Positions 16,065 through 25,061 of a DNA stretch of 64,000 nucleotides are shown here, piece after piece (the first letter of the stretch is position 1; every line of letters begins with the position of its first letter). The stretch lies in assembly GCF_024495425.1 (NCBI RefSeq), contig NZ_JANHJR010000003.1:987926-1051925 (forward strand). Reading direction: 5' to 3'. The notes under the pieces are model-generated. The model did not search any database, was not told where the DNA came from, and worked only from the letters and a program-made list of their open reading frames with translations. This DNA comes from Haloarchaeobius litoreus. GTDB taxonomy: Archaea > Halobacteriota > Halobacteria > Halobacteriales > Natrialbaceae. A program made the translations under genes and the position numbers.

Positions 16065-17753
16065 TTACATCGCGCCGCCCATGCCGCCCATACCGCCCAT
16101 GCCGCCCATGCCGCCGCCCATGCCGCCTGCGGGCGGGCCGCCGGCGTCGCCGCCGTCGTCGGGGTCGACCTGACCGCCGGAGAGGTCGCCCGCGGCGATG
16201 ACGTCGTCGATGCGCAGGAGCATGACGGCCGCCTCGGTGGCGCTCTCGATGGCCTGGGTCTTCACGCGGAGCGGCTCGACGACGCCCTCCTCCTCCATGT
16301 CGATGACGTCGCCGGAGTAGGCGTCGAGACCGGCCGCGTACTCGCCGCCGTCGTGGCGGGAGCGGAGCTCGACGAGGCTGTCGATGGAGTCGAGACCCGC
16401 GTTCTCGGCGAGCGTGCGCGGGATGACCTCGAGTGCGTCGGCGAAGGCCTCGACGGCCAGCTGCTCGCGGCCGCCGACGGAGTCGGCGAAGTCGCGGAGC
16501 TGGAGTGCGACCTCGACCTCGGGTGCGCCGCCGCCGGGGAGGACGGTGCCGTCCTCGATGGTCGTGCGGACCACGCCGAGGCTGTCGTCGATTGCGCGCT
16601 CGACCTCGTCGACGACGTGCTCGGTGCCGCCGCGGAGCAGGAGCGTGACGGACTTGGCGTCCTCGACGTCCTCGATGAGGATCTGCTCGTCGCCGCCGAC
16701 GTCCTGCTGGCTGATGCGGCCGGCGAAGCCGAGGTCGTCGGCCTCGACGTCGTCGACGTTGGCGACGACGCGAGCGCCGGTCGCGCGGGCGATGCGCTTC
16801 GCGTCGGAGTCCTTCACGCGGCGGACCGCGAGGATGCCCTCCTGGGCGAGGTAGTGCTGGGCCATGTCGTCGATGCCGTCACCGACGAAGACGGCGTCGG
16901 CACCGGCCTCGACGAGCGTGTCGACCATCTCCTTGAGCTGCTTCTCCTCCTGGTCGAGGAACTGCTGGAGCTGGTCCGGGTCCGTGACGTTGACCTCGGC
17001 GTCGATCTCGGTCTCGCGGACCTCGAGTGCGTCGTCGACGACGGCGACGTTCGCGTCCTCGACGAAGAACGGCATGTTGTCGTGTGCGCGGACCTTGTCG
17101 AGGAGGACGCCGTCCACGAGCTCGGAGTCGTCGACGGAGCCGCCGACGATCTTCTCGATCTTGATGTTCTCGGCGTCGATTCCCTCCTCGTCCTGGACGG
17201 CGAGGACGGCGTCGACGACGAGCTCGGCGAGGAGGTCCTTCGAGGACTCCGCGCCCTTGCCGGTCATCGCCGTCGCGGCGATCTGCTCGAGGTAGTCGCG
17301 GTCGTCGGCGTCGACGTCGATGGCGGCGTCCTCGAGGAGTTCCTTGGCCTTCTCGGCGGCCTGACGGTAGCCGTTCGCGATGGTGGTCGCGTGGACGTCC
17401 TGCTCGAGGAGGTCCTCGGCCTTCTTGAGGAGCTCACCGGAGACGACGACGGCGGAGGTGGTGCCGTCGCCGACCTCGTCCTCCTGGGTCTGGGCGACCT
17501 CGACGATCATGTTGGCCGCCGGGTGCTCGATGTCCATCTCCTTCAGGATGGTCACGCCGTCGTTCGTGACGACGACGCCGCCCGTCGAGTCGACGAGCAT
17601 CTTGTCCATCCCTTTCGGGCCGAGTGTGGTGCGTACGGACTCTGCGACGGCCTTTCCGGCCGTGATGTTCATCGACTGCGCGTCCTTGCCGGACGTTCGC
17701 TGACTGTCCTCGGAGAGAACGATGAGGGGCTGATTACCCATTTGCTGAGCCAT
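16065..17753 (-). CDS. Thermosome subunit (group II chaperonin)
   Basis: 562-residue ATP-driven folding chaperonin. It contains [16 protein letters not shown] (equatorial nucleotide site) and [19 protein letters not shown] near the N terminus, and GDGTTSAVV (catalytic region) after VAQTQEDEV. The C terminus ends in about seven GGM-type repeats, typical of haloarchaeal CCT/thermosome subunits that point tails into the cavity. The ATG at 17753 (MAQQMGNQP) was chosen over an upstream non-ATG start because a strong TATA box lies 28-37 bases before it. Heat-shock control is likely from family knowledge. Confidence 0.96.
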   Translation of the reverse strand: MAQQMGNQPLIVLSEDSQRTSGKDAQSMNITAGKAVAESVRTTLGPKGMDKMLVDSTGGVVVTNDGVTILKEMDIEHPAANMIVEVAQTQEDEVGDGTTSAVVVSGELLKKAEDLLEQDVHATTIANGYRQAAEKAKELLEDAAIDVDADDRDYLEQIAATAMTGKGAESSKDLLAELVVDAVLAVQDEEGIDAENIKIEKIVGGSVDDSELVDGVLLDKVRAHDNMPFFVEDANVAVVDDALEVRETEIDAEVNVTDPDQLQQFLDQEEKQLKEMVDTLVEAGADAVFVGDGIDDMAQHYLAQEGILAVRRVKDSDAKRIARATGARVVANVDDVEADDLGFAGRISQQDVGGDEQILIEDVEDAKSVTLLLRGGTEHVVDEVERAIDDSLGVVRTTIEDGTVLPGGGAPEVEVALQLRDFADSVGGREQLAVEAFADALEVIPRTLAENAGLDSIDSLVELRSRHDGGEYAAGLDAYSGDVIDMEEEGVVEPLRVKTQAIESATEAAVMLLRIDDVIAAGDLSGGQVDPDDGGDAGGPPAGGMGGGMGGMGGMGGMGGAM

Positions 17754-17780
17754 GGTCGTCCGAATGATTGATTGGCATTC

Positions 17781-17790
17781 TATATAAAAG
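17781..17790 (-). promoter_or_regulatory. Thermosome promoter TATA box
   Basis: On the minus strand CTTTTATATA lies 28-37 bases before the thermosome ATG, one of the best TATA boxes in the window, as expected for a highly expressed chaperonin. Confidence 0.7.
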
Positions 17791-17828
17791 TTGTGTAAGC
17801 AGGTCTCAAAAACGCCAGACGGTACCAC

Positions 17829-17844
17829 AATAACCCTTGTTATT
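17829..17844. repeat. AATAAC/GTTATT palindrome upstream of thermosome
   Basis: A 6-bp inverted repeat around CCTT in an A+T-rich patch 76-91 bases before the thermosome ATG, upstream of its TATA box. It could be a regulator site. A further TATA-like TTTATATA follows on the plus strand at 17863-17870 with no gene behind it. Confidence 0.4.
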
Positions 17845-17966
17845 TGTTGTCATGGCCTGTGCTTTATATACTGTATTCGGGCGTCGTGAGGTGGCGCTGG
17901 CGCTCTCCGGTGTGACTGCTCGACGAGAACCGTTCGGCGGGGTGGTCGGCGACGGTCGGCCGCGGT

Positions 17967-18524
17967 TCAGGTCCCGCCGGGGTACCGGTGGTAGTCCATC
18001 CCCTTGCGCTTCAGCTCGTTGTGCTTCCGTTCGAGGAAGGCGTACACCGAGCCGTGCGGTGCGCCGTCGAGCAGTCGCTCGGCGGCCTCGCGGACGATCT
18101 GCACCTGCTCCGGCCCGCCGATGATGCCCATCGTCGAGCCGTAGATGACGACGCTCGCGCCCGTCAGCTCCTCCATCAGCTCCCTGGTCCGGCCGTTCTC
18201 GCCGATGAGGCGGCCCTTCTTTCGCTTGCGGTCGCGCTTGTTGCGCGCCGCCGCGTCGATGTCGATGAGGTCGAACATCCGCATCTCGTCGTCGAGGAGC
18301 GTCAACGCGTCCTCCGGCGGGAAGCCGCGGCCGATCGCCTGGACGATGTCGGGGCCCTTCAGCGCGTCCACGGGGTCACCCACCTGCTCGATGGCGACGG
18401 AGCCGTTCTCCGAGTCGATGTCCAGTCTGACACCGGCCCGGTTCTCGATCCGTCGCATCGTCTCACCGCCCTCGCCGATCAGCACGCCGATGCGGTCCTG
18501 CGGAATCTTCACGTGCTGCTGCAT
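17967..18524 (-). CDS. KH-domain RNA-binding protein (Dim2/Pno1-like)
   Basis: 185 residues with two KH domains. The first is at about 1-75 with RIGVLIGEGGETMRRIE; the second has GRLIGENGRTRELMEELTG and ends GPEQVQIVREAAERLL. This is the archaeal homologue type of Dim2/Pno1, which acts in small-subunit rRNA processing. A basic linker RNKRDRKRKK precedes the second KH. ATG 18524 starts at the first strand; longer readings run through the upstream repeat region and are not credible. The 5' side faces the hairpin-rich intergenic region. Confidence 0.88.
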   Translation of the reverse strand: MQQHVKIPQDRIGVLIGEGGETMRRIENRAGVRLDIDSENGSVAIEQVGDPVDALKGPDIVQAIGRGFPPEDALTLLDDEMRMFDLIDIDAAARNKRDRKRKKGRLIGENGRTRELMEELTGASVVIYGSTMGIIGGPEQVQIVREAAERLLDGAPHGSVYAFLERKHNELKRKGMDYHRYPGGT

Positions 18525-18690
18525 AGAACGGCGTAGCACGCGGACGCGTTTAAGGCTTCGGCAGTGGAGTTTTCGTGTGTCTCGGCTGTTCTCTGGACTG
18601 TTCGTCGTGACTGTTTCTGGTTGCGGATTCGGTGATGGCGATAGCCGAGAATTTGGTTCTATAGTGAGACTCGCTTGCCCCACGAACAGA

Positions 18691-19088
18691 CAGAAAGCCC
18701 CCGGTCGCTCGCCGCCTGTGACTCGCTGCGCTCCTCGTTCCTGCGGTGCTTGCGTCGTCTCGGCTGGCGAGCGACCGGCCCCTTTCAGTCCCGCCCACCG
18801 CCTCCGCACCTCGTACCTCCCCAACCGACTGCGGTGCTCAGTCGCTAGCGTCCCCGGAAATCGGAGATTTCCGGTGGGCCCACGAGACGCGAGCGTCTCG
18901 TGACCGCTCCCTGCGCTCCTCGTCCCTCGCACGAGTACGGCTCACGGCCTGGCGAGACTCCTTCGTCGTCTCGCTGCCCTCCGCTCGCAGACTCGCGGAG
19001 ACCTCGCTGCGCTCGGCACGTTCGCCAGCCGCGCGCCACCCGCCTGACACATCGATATCGCCGCCAAAGTTTACAATAATTATAAACC
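18691..19088 (+). repeat. Covarying hairpin element, copy 1 (full length, plus orientation)
   Basis: Intergenic element between the divergent KH and sufS genes. CAGAAAGCCCC (18691-18701) is followed by a 12-bp stem arm CGGTCGCTCGCC (18702-18713), a 52-nt loop, the exact complementary arm (18766-18777) and GCCCCTTTCAGTCC. Next come a CTCCCCAACCGACTGCGGTG segment, several palindromes (18854-18902), a GCTCGGCACGTTCGCCAG segment and the A+T-rich near-palindrome GTTTACAATAATTATAAAC (19069-19087). The same module order recurs in copies 2 and 4. No gene is seen in 18525-19205. Confidence 0.75.
18854..18902. repeat. Three back-to-back palindromes inside copy 1
   Basis: CCGGAAATC-GGA-GATTTCCGG (18854-18874), the overlapping GTGGGCCCAC (18874-18883) and CACGAGACGC-GA-GCGTCTCGTG (18881-18902) are all perfect inverted repeats placed end to end. 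They are absent from the other copies in the window, so they look like an insertion or a lineage-specific part. Confidence 0.6.
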
Positions 19089-19205
19089 TCGGTGAGGCAG
19101 GCGACCCGCACGACCGCCCGAACCGGAACCGAGCACCGTCACAGACAGGGGCAGAACGCGAAGCGACCGAAGGACAGTTGGGTCTCGGACCCCCAGAATA
19201 CGGTA

Positions 19206-20453
19206 ATGAGCACGCAGGACATCGAGGCACTCGACGTCGAGCGCATCCGCGAGGATTTCCCCATCCTGGAGCGGACGGTCGGCGACGACGTCCCGCTGGT
19301 CTACCTGGACAACGGGGCGACGAGCCAGACACCGAAGCAGGTCGTCGAGAGCATCGTCGACTACTACTACGGCTACAACGCGAACGTCCACCGCGGGGTC
19401 CACCAGCTGAGCCAGGAGGCGTCCATCGCCTACGAGGAGGCCCACGACCGGGTCGCGGAGTTCATCGGCGCGGCGGGACGCGAGGAGATCGTCTTCACGA
19501 AGAACACGACGGAGGCGATGAACCTGGTCGCGTACGCCTGGGGCATGGAGGAGCTCGGGCCGGGCGACGAGGTCGTCCTCACCGAGATGGAGCACCACGC
19601 CTCGCTGGTCACCTGGCAGCAGGTGGCAAAGCGCACCGGCGCGACGGCGAAGTACATCCCCATCGACGAGGACGGGCTGCTGGACATGGACGCGGCGGCC
19701 GACCTCATCACGGACGACACGAAGATGGTCAGCGCGGTCCACGTCTCGAACACGCTCGGGACCGTCAACCCGGTCTCCGACCTCGCCGACCTCGCCCACG
19801 AGCACGACGCCTACGCGTTCATCGACGGCGCACAGGCGGTGCCGACCCGCCCGGTCGACGTGGGAGCTATCGACGCCGACTTCTACGCCTTCTCTGGCCA
19901 CAAGATGGCCGGCCCGACCGGCATCGGGGTGCTCTACGGCAAGGAGGCCATCCTCGACGAGATGCAGCCGTACCTCTACGGCGGCGACATGATCCGGAAG
20001 GTCACCTACGAGGACGCGACGTGGAACGACCTGCCGTGGAAGTTCGAGGCGGGCACGCCGCTCATCGCACAGGCGGTCGGCCTCGACGCGGCCATCGACT
20101 ACCTCGACGACATCGGCATGGAGCGGATCCAGCGCCACGAGGAGCGCCTCGCGCGCTACGCCTACGAGCGCCTGGGCGAGTTCGAGGACGTTGACATCTA
20201 CGGCCCGTCGCCCGACCAGGGCCGCGGCGGCCTCGTCGCGTTCAACGTCGGGAGCGTCCACGCCCACGACCTCGCGAGCATCGTCAACGACCACGGCGTG
20301 GCCATCCGCGCCGGCGACCACTGCACCCAGCCGCTGCACGACACGCTCGGGGTCGCCGCCTCCGCCCGCGCGTCGTTCTACATCTACAACACCGAGGAAG
20401 AGGTCGACGTGCTCGTCGAGGCCATCGACGACGCGCGCCAGCTGTTCGCCTGA
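19206..20453 (+). CDS. sufS: Cysteine desulfurase, SufS type
   Basis: 415-residue PLP enzyme that takes sulfur from cysteine as a persulfide for Fe-S assembly. YLDNGATSQTP is near the N terminus, K233 in FSGHKMAGPTG binds PLP, and C373 in RAGDHC is the persulfide-carrying cysteine. The group II layout (conserved R-x-G-x-H-C loop, C-terminal FYIYNTEEEVD) points to SufS rather than IscS. ATG 19206 precedes the family N terminus (IREDFPIL). The nearest good TATA (TTATAAAC) lies inside a palindrome at 19069-19087, implying a leader of about 100 nt. A U-type scaffold gene lies at 22847. Confidence 0.94.
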   Translation: MSTQDIEALDVERIREDFPILERTVGDDVPLVYLDNGATSQTPKQVVESIVDYYYGYNANVHRGVHQLSQEASIAYEEAHDRVAEFIGAAGREEIVFTKNTTEAMNLVAYAWGMEELGPGDEVVLTEMEHHASLVTWQQVAKRTGATAKYIPIDEDGLLDMDAAADLITDDTKMVSAVHVSNTLGTVNPVSDLADLAHEHDAYAFIDGAQAVPTRPVDVGAIDADFYAFSGHKMAGPTGIGVLYGKEAILDEMQPYLYGGDMIRKVTYEDATWNDLPWKFEAGTPLIAQAVGLDAAIDYLDDIGMERIQRHEERLARYAYERLGEFEDVDIYGPSPDQGRGGLVAFNVGSVHAHDLASIVNDHGVAIRAGDHCTQPLHDTLGVAASARASFYIYNTEEEVDVLVEAIDDARQLFA

Positions 20454-20512
20454 CCCGACCAGTTCCGCTCCGCCATCGGACCGTTTTTGCCGCTGGCTTC
20501 GGTGTCCGAACC

Positions 20513-21148
20513 ATGGACATCCCCGCCCTCCGCGAGCGCGCCGAGACGTACTTCGGCGGGCTCGCGCCGACGCACGACTGGCACCACGTCGAGCGCGTGG
20601 TCGAGAACGCCGAGGCGCTCGTCGACCGCACCGACCACGCGGTCGACGAGGACGTGCTGCTCGCGGCCGCGTGGCTCCACGACATCGGACGCAAGCGCGA
20701 GGCCGACGGCGAAATCGACGACCATGCGGCGTGGGGAGCCGGAGAAGCCCGACGTATCCTCGACGCACAGGGGGTCGACACAGCGACCGTCGACGCCGTC
20801 GCACACTGCGTCCGCGCCCACCGCTTCTCGAACGACGTCGAGCCCGAGAGCCGCGAAGCGGAGCTGCTCTCAGACGCGGACAACCTCGACGCCATCGGCG
20901 CGGTCGGGCTCGCCCGGACGTTCGCCTACGCCGGGGAGCACGGCCGGACCCTCCACGACCCCGACCTGCCACCGGTAGCCGACGACTCGCCGGCCGGCGA
21001 GACCTCGTTCAACCACGTCCACAAGAAGCTGCTCCGCATCGAGGACCGGATGTACACGGACGCCGGTCGGGAGCTGGCGGCCGACCGCCACGCCTTCCTC
21101 GAGACGTTCGTCGAGCAGTTCGAGCGCGAGGTCGCCGGCGAACGCTGA
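20513..21148 (+). CDS. HD-domain phosphohydrolase
   Basis: 211 residues with a metal-binding HD fold: HDWHHVERV near the N terminus, WLHDIGRK (the HD pair), DDHAAWGA and DADNLDAIGAVGLAR. The pattern resembles the YedJ/uncharacterised HD hydrolase group, with likely nucleotide or phosphate ester substrates. It is 59 bases after sufS on the same strand, with its own T-rich stretch upstream (CCGTTTTTGCC). The substrate is not known. Confidence 0.87.
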   Translation: MDIPALRERAETYFGGLAPTHDWHHVERVVENAEALVDRTDHAVDEDVLLAAAWLHDIGRKREADGEIDDHAAWGAGEARRILDAQGVDTATVDAVAHCVRAHRFSNDVEPESREAELLSDADNLDAIGAVGLARTFAYAGEHGRTLHDPDLPPVADDSPAGETSFNHVHKKLLRIEDRMYTDAGRELAADRHAFLETFVEQFEREVAGER

Positions 21149-21168
21149 GCCCGTCGGCCCCGCGCCGA

Positions 21169-22731
21169 CTACTCCTCGTCCTGCCGCCGTCGCCGTCTCG
21201 CCAGCCCGGCGGCCGCGCCGACGCCCGCGAGTGCGGCGAGCACGCCGAACCCGGGCGAGCCGCCGTCGGTGCTGTCGTCGGTGGTGGTGGTCCCCGGCGT
21301 GTGAGAGGCCGGCGTGACGGGGTCGTCGTCGGTTGTCCCTGCCGTTCCGCCCTCGCCGCCGCCGTCCGGTGGGCGGGTGGTCGGCGTGTCAGTGTCGCCG
21401 TCCGAGCCCCCTTCGGGCACCGGCCGGGGCTCCATCGTCGGCGCGGGCTCGCCCTCGCCCTCGGGCTCGGGGAACAGGAGCAGGCGCGCATCGAGGCCCT
21501 GCTGGCGCTCCTCGCGGCTGTTCTCGGGGTTCTGGTAGCTCGCGCCGACGAACCCCTCGTGGATGGGTTTCGCGGTCCAGAAGACGGCGGTCTCGTCGTC
21601 GCGCCAGCCGCCGAGGAGCCGTGGGGCCGTCGGGTCGGTGACGTCGTACACCCGCACGCCGCCGCCGTACCAGGAGGTGTAGAGCCGGTCGCCGTCGACG
21701 CCGAAGTTGTGCGAGGTCGCGCCGTCGTTGTCCTCGGGGGGCGCGAGGATGGTCTCGCGGGTGGGCTCGTCGCCCATCGACCAGAGCTCGATGCCGCCGG
21801 GCCCGCCGTCGTGGTCGGGGGTGTCCTCGCGGTCCCACGCCTCCTTGCCGACGTACACCGCCGACCCGTCGGCGTTCGGCTGGACGTAGTGGGCGTTGCC
21901 GGGCAGTTCGATGAACTCGGACGTGAAGCCGTCTCCGATCTCGGCGAGGTACGCGGCGGAGTGCTCGCCGAGCTTCGCCACCGCGCTCGGGTTCGCCGGG
22001 TCGCTCACGTCGACGACCCAGGTGCCGGCGTCCCAGTACGCGACGTACAGCGTGTCGTCCTGCACGTACACGTCGTGACACGAGAGGGAGTTCCGCCCGG
22101 CGTCGCGCCACGCGTCGTCCTCGTCGACGGCGGACCACTCGCCGACCTGCTCCGGCGAGTCGCCGGTCACGTCGTAGATCATCGTCGGCTCGTTCGGCAC
22201 GCCGCTGCCGGTGAGGTAGGCGTGCGTGCCGTCGAAGAAGCAGTTGTGGATGCCGTAGTTCGTCGGCTGGAAGGCGAGCCGCTCGGGGTTCGCGGGGTCG
22301 CTCACGTCGTAGAGGAAGAACCCGGAGAGCTCGTTTCGCCCGCCGGCGTTCGGTCCGGCGACGACGAGCCGGTCGTCGGCGTACTTCACGTCGTAGACCC
22401 GCTGCATCGGCCCCTGCCCGTCGTGGGTCAGGTCGCGCTCCTCGGACAGCAGTGCTGGATTCGCGGGGTCGCTCACGTCGACGGTCGCGAAGCCGTCGCG
22501 GGTCGCCGCGAAGACGGTCTCGCCGTCCTCGCTCACGACGGCCTCGCAGACGCCCTCGATGGCGAGTTCGGCGGTGGGTTCGAGCGGTGCTGCCTGGTCG
22601 GCCGACCGCGACGCGGCCGCCGTGGCCGGGAGGGTGGTCGCGGCTGCAACCCCGGCGAGTCCGGCGAGGACGCGGCGGCGGTCGACCTCCGAGGGGCGGT
22701 CGGCTGCATCGTCGGTCTGTCGGGGAACCAT
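21169..22731 (-). CDS. LVIVD-repeat surface protein with Tat signal and PGF-CTERM tail
   Basis: 520 residues. The N terminus has a twin-arginine signal (DRRRVLAGLAGVAAATTLPA). The body has repeated D-V-S-D-P-A-N-P units, each followed by a short strand (seen at least four times), typical of LVIVD beta-propeller proteins. A Thr/Asp/Pro-rich linker then leads to GSPGFGVLAALAGVGAAAGL and an RRRRR tail, the PGF-CTERM signal cut by archaeosortase. It is predicted to be exported folded and lipid-anchored outside the cell. A TATA-like CTTACAAC lies about 28 bases upstream. The ligand is unknown. Confidence 0.9.
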   Translation of the reverse strand: MVPRQTDDAADRPSEVDRRRVLAGLAGVAAATTLPATAAASRSADQAAPLEPTAELAIEGVCEAVVSEDGETVFAATRDGFATVDVSDPANPALLSEERDLTHDGQGPMQRVYDVKYADDRLVVAGPNAGGRNELSGFFLYDVSDPANPERLAFQPTNYGIHNCFFDGTHAYLTGSGVPNEPTMIYDVTGDSPEQVGEWSAVDEDDAWRDAGRNSLSCHDVYVQDDTLYVAYWDAGTWVVDVSDPANPSAVAKLGEHSAAYLAEIGDGFTSEFIELPGNAHYVQPNADGSAVYVGKEAWDREDTPDHDGGPGGIELWSMGDEPTRETILAPPEDNDGATSHNFGVDGDRLYTSWYGGGVRVYDVTDPTAPRLLGGWRDDETAVFWTAKPIHEGFVGASYQNPENSREERQQGLDARLLLFPEPEGEGEPAPTMEPRPVPEGGSDGDTDTPTTRPPDGGGEGGTAGTTDDDPVTPASHTPGTTTTDDSTDGGSPGFGVLAALAGVGAAAGLARRRRRQDEE

Positions 22732-22846
22732 ACGACGACTGATGCGAGACGGTTGTAAGTGCGTATCCCAACCTCAAAGACTCGTTTGACTCTCGCAGGG
22801 CGCTGCGGAACCCTTTTCCACCGAACTCCCCTATCCACTGCCAACA

Positions 22847-23275
22847 ATGGGACCTGGCTCGGACATGTACCGGCAGCAGATCCTCGACCACTACAAGAAC
22901 CCCCGGAACTACGGGGAGATCGAGGACGCCACGTTCTCGCACGTCGGCGAGAACCCGATGTGCGGCGACGAGATCCGTATCGACGTGAAGCTCGAGGACG
23001 ACGGGGAGACCATCGCGGGTGTCGCCTTCCGCGGCGACGGCTGTGCCATCTCGCAGGCCGCCGCGAGCATGTTCTCGCAGGAGGTCCGCGGCAAGACGCT
23101 CGACGAGCTCGCCGAGATGGACCGCGACGACATGACGGAGATGCTCGGCGTCGACATCTCCCCGATGCGCGTGAAGTGTGCGGTGCTCGCCGAGAAGGTG
23201 GCACAGGACGGCGCGGACATCTACCGCGGCGAGCTCGACCTGGGGAAGACGACTACCGAAGAAGACGACGAGTGA
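22847..23275 (+). CDS. Fe-S scaffold protein, SufU/NifU-N type
   Basis: 142 residues. MYRQQILDHYKNPRNYGEI is the family N terminus. The metal ligands are C39 (NPMCGDE, with D41), C66 (RGDGCAIS) and C111 (RVKCAVL). A short insert between the second and third ligands favours SufU over IscU. It likely receives sulfur from the SufS encoded at 19206-20453. It converges on the DUF1641 gene with a 21-base gap. The tail is acidic. Confidence 0.92.
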   Translation: MGPGSDMYRQQILDHYKNPRNYGEIEDATFSHVGENPMCGDEIRIDVKLEDDGETIAGVAFRGDGCAISQAAASMFSQEVRGKTLDELAEMDRDDMTEMLGVDISPMRVKCAVLAEKVAQDGADIYRGELDLGKTTTEEDDE

Positions 23276-23296
23276 GCGGGCTGGACGAACTCGTTC

Positions 23297-23905
23297 TCAC
23301 GCGGAGCCGAGCGCCCTGGCAATGGCGACCAGGTAGCCCAGCCCGCGTTTGACCTCGGGGTCGCGGGTCGCCTTCACGAGCCCGAGCGCCCCGACCGGCT
23401 CGGGCTCCTCGGCGCTGGCGTCGCCGACCGCGTCCAGCATGCGTTCGAGCCCGCGGACGGTCTCGGGCTCGGCAGCGGTGTCGGCGAGTTCGCCCAGTCC
23501 GCTGCCGGTGGCGGCGAGACGCATCACCATCTCGTCGTCGAGTGCGCCGTTCGCGAGCGCGAGCAGGTCCGACAGCGCGGCGAGGTCGTCGAGCGTCCCG
23601 TTGCGCTGGAGTTCGGCGACCGTGGCCATGGCGTCGGCGAGCTCGTCACCGTTCTCGCCGACCGCCTCCGCGAGCCGGACGGCCTCGTCGGTCGCCATCG
23701 CGTCGGCGGACTCGGCGAGCGTCGAGCCGGTGCCGGCGAGGCGGGTGACCATCTCGTCGTCCAGCGCGCTCGTCCCGAGTTCCAGCACGTCGAGCAGCTC
23801 GTTCACCCGGTCGAGCCGGGCGACGAACTCGGCGACGGCTTCGGGGTTCCGTTCGATGGCCTCGGTGAGCTCCTCGGCCTCGAGCTCCTGTGGGGTTTCT
23901 GCCAT
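23297..23905 (-). CDS. DUF1641 family protein
   Basis: 202-residue helical protein with two related halves, each containing ALDDEMV(T/M)RLA(G/A)TGS; the C terminus KATRDPEVKRGLGYLVAIARAL is typical of DUF1641. Start at ATG 23905, which has a GAGGTGAT Shine-Dalgarno about 5 bases upstream, rather than the GTG at 23914. It is the last gene of the DsrE-TusA-SQR-DUF1641 operon. DUF1641 proteins often accompany sulfide:quinone or formate-type oxidoreductases, suggesting an accessory role; the exact job is unknown. Confidence 0.88.
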   Translation of the reverse strand: MAETPQELEAEELTEAIERNPEAVAEFVARLDRVNELLDVLELGTSALDDEMVTRLAGTGSTLAESADAMATDEAVRLAEAVGENGDELADAMATVAELQRNGTLDDLAALSDLLALANGALDDEMVMRLAATGSGLGELADTAAEPETVRGLERMLDAVGDASAEEPEPVGALGLVKATRDPEVKRGLGYLVAIARALGSA

Positions 23906-23915
23906 CGGTATCACC

Positions 23916-25058
23916 TCAGAGCAGCCCCCTGGCGGTCAGCCAGTAGGTCTCGTTGTACGCGAGCTTCGCCCAGTGGACGGGCCGGGACTCGTCGCGCAGC
24001 TCCGGTGGGTGCTCGTAGTCGAACTCGACGAACGTCGCCTCGTCCATGCCCGCCTCGATGAAGCAGACGGTCTTCCCGTCGAACGTCGCCGTCGGGAGCT
24101 GACCGCGGACCTCGCTGGCGATGCGGTCCGCGACGACGTCGGCCTCGTAGTGGGCGACGGAGCCGGCCTTGCTGGTCGGCACGTCGGCGGCGTCGCCCAT
24201 GGCGTACACGTCCTCGGCGTGCTCGGCCTCGAGGGTGTGCCTGTCGACGGCGACCCAGCCGTCGTCGCCGAGGCCGGAGCCGGCGATGAGGTCGTCGCCC
24301 GCGTGGGGCGGGATGGCGACGAGCAGGTCGTAGTCGAGCTCCTCGCCCTCCATCGACCTGATGACGCCGGCTTCGGGGTCGACCTCCTCGGCGTTGAAGA
24401 AGGTCTCCGTGTGGATGTCCCGCTCCGCGAACCGGGGCTCCATCCAGTCGGAGACGGGTTCGAGCCCGTGCAGGCGCATGATGGGGTAGGTGTACGTGAT
24501 CTCAACCTCGTCGCGGATGCCGCGCTGGCGGAACCACTCGTCGGCCATGAGCGTGAACTCGACCGGTGCGGCCGGGCACATGTGCGGGACGCCGACGACG
24601 CTGAGCACGAGGTGACCGCCCTCGAACTCCGCGAGCGCGTCCCGGAGCTTCTCGGCACCATCGGGGCCGTAGAAGTGGTGGCCGCCCTCGACGAGGCCGG
24701 GCACCTCGTCGGGCACCAGCTTCGCGCCGGTCGCGAGCACCAGGTGGTCGTACGACAGCGTGTCGCGGCCGTCCTGCAGCTCGATGGTCTTCGCGTCGGT
24801 GTCGATGCCGACGACGCGGTTGATCTCCAGGTCGACCCGCCGGTCGACGAGGTCCGCGAGCGGGCGGACCGCGTCCTCGACGGTCTTCTTCCCGAACGGG
24901 ACGTACAGGTACGTCGGCTTGTAGACGTGGTCGGGGGAGTCGTTGACCAGCGTCACCTCGACCTCGCCGGCCGTGACCTCGCTGTCGAGGTCCTCGACGA
25001 GCCGGTTGGCCAGCACGGTGCCGCCGGTGCCGCCCCCGACGATGACGATCCGGGTCAT
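23916..25058 (-). CDS. Sulfide:quinone oxidoreductase-like FAD flavoprotein
   Basis: 380 residues. The FAD motif GGGTGG is at 8-13, YDHLVLATGAK is in the middle, and DVYAMGDAAD near residue 285 closes the second FAD contact. Only two cysteines are seen: C161 in PHMCPAAPVEF, matching one SQR active-site position, and one in KTVCFIEAG near the C terminus. Classical three-Cys SQRs have one more, so this may be a divergent SQR type or a polysulfide/NADH-linked relative. It sits between tusA and DUF1641 genes, four bases after tusA, supporting a role in sulfur oxidation or detoxification. Confidence 0.87.
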   Translation of the reverse strand: MTRIVIVGGGTGGTVLANRLVEDLDSEVTAGEVEVTLVNDSPDHVYKPTYLYVPFGKKTVEDAVRPLADLVDRRVDLEINRVVGIDTDAKTIELQDGRDTLSYDHLVLATGAKLVPDEVPGLVEGGHHFYGPDGAEKLRDALAEFEGGHLVLSVVGVPHMCPAAPVEFTLMADEWFRQRGIRDEVEITYTYPIMRLHGLEPVSDWMEPRFAERDIHTETFFNAEEVDPEAGVIRSMEGEELDYDLLVAIPPHAGDDLIAGSGLGDDGWVAVDRHTLEAEHAEDVYAMGDAADVPTSKAGSVAHYEADVVADRIASEVRGQLPTATFDGKTVCFIEAGMDEATFVEFDYEHPPELRDESRPVHWAKLAYNETYWLTARGLL

Positions 25059-25061
25059 GGG

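Noticed and set aside
15942..17771. 609-codon plus-strand frame antisense to the thermosome gene
   Set aside because: Same G+C artefact; the minus strand encodes a complete chaperonin with all motifs and a TATA box.
17837..18124. 95-codon frame behind the plus-strand TATA at 17863
   Set aside because: The frame begins before the TATA box, and its later part is antisense to the KH gene with an Arg/Ser-rich sequence.
18525..19205. Long minus-strand N-terminal extension of the KH protein and other frames through this gap
   Set aside because: They translate the repeated hairpin element, whose recurrence is at the DNA level with stems that vary between copies, not as a conserved protein.
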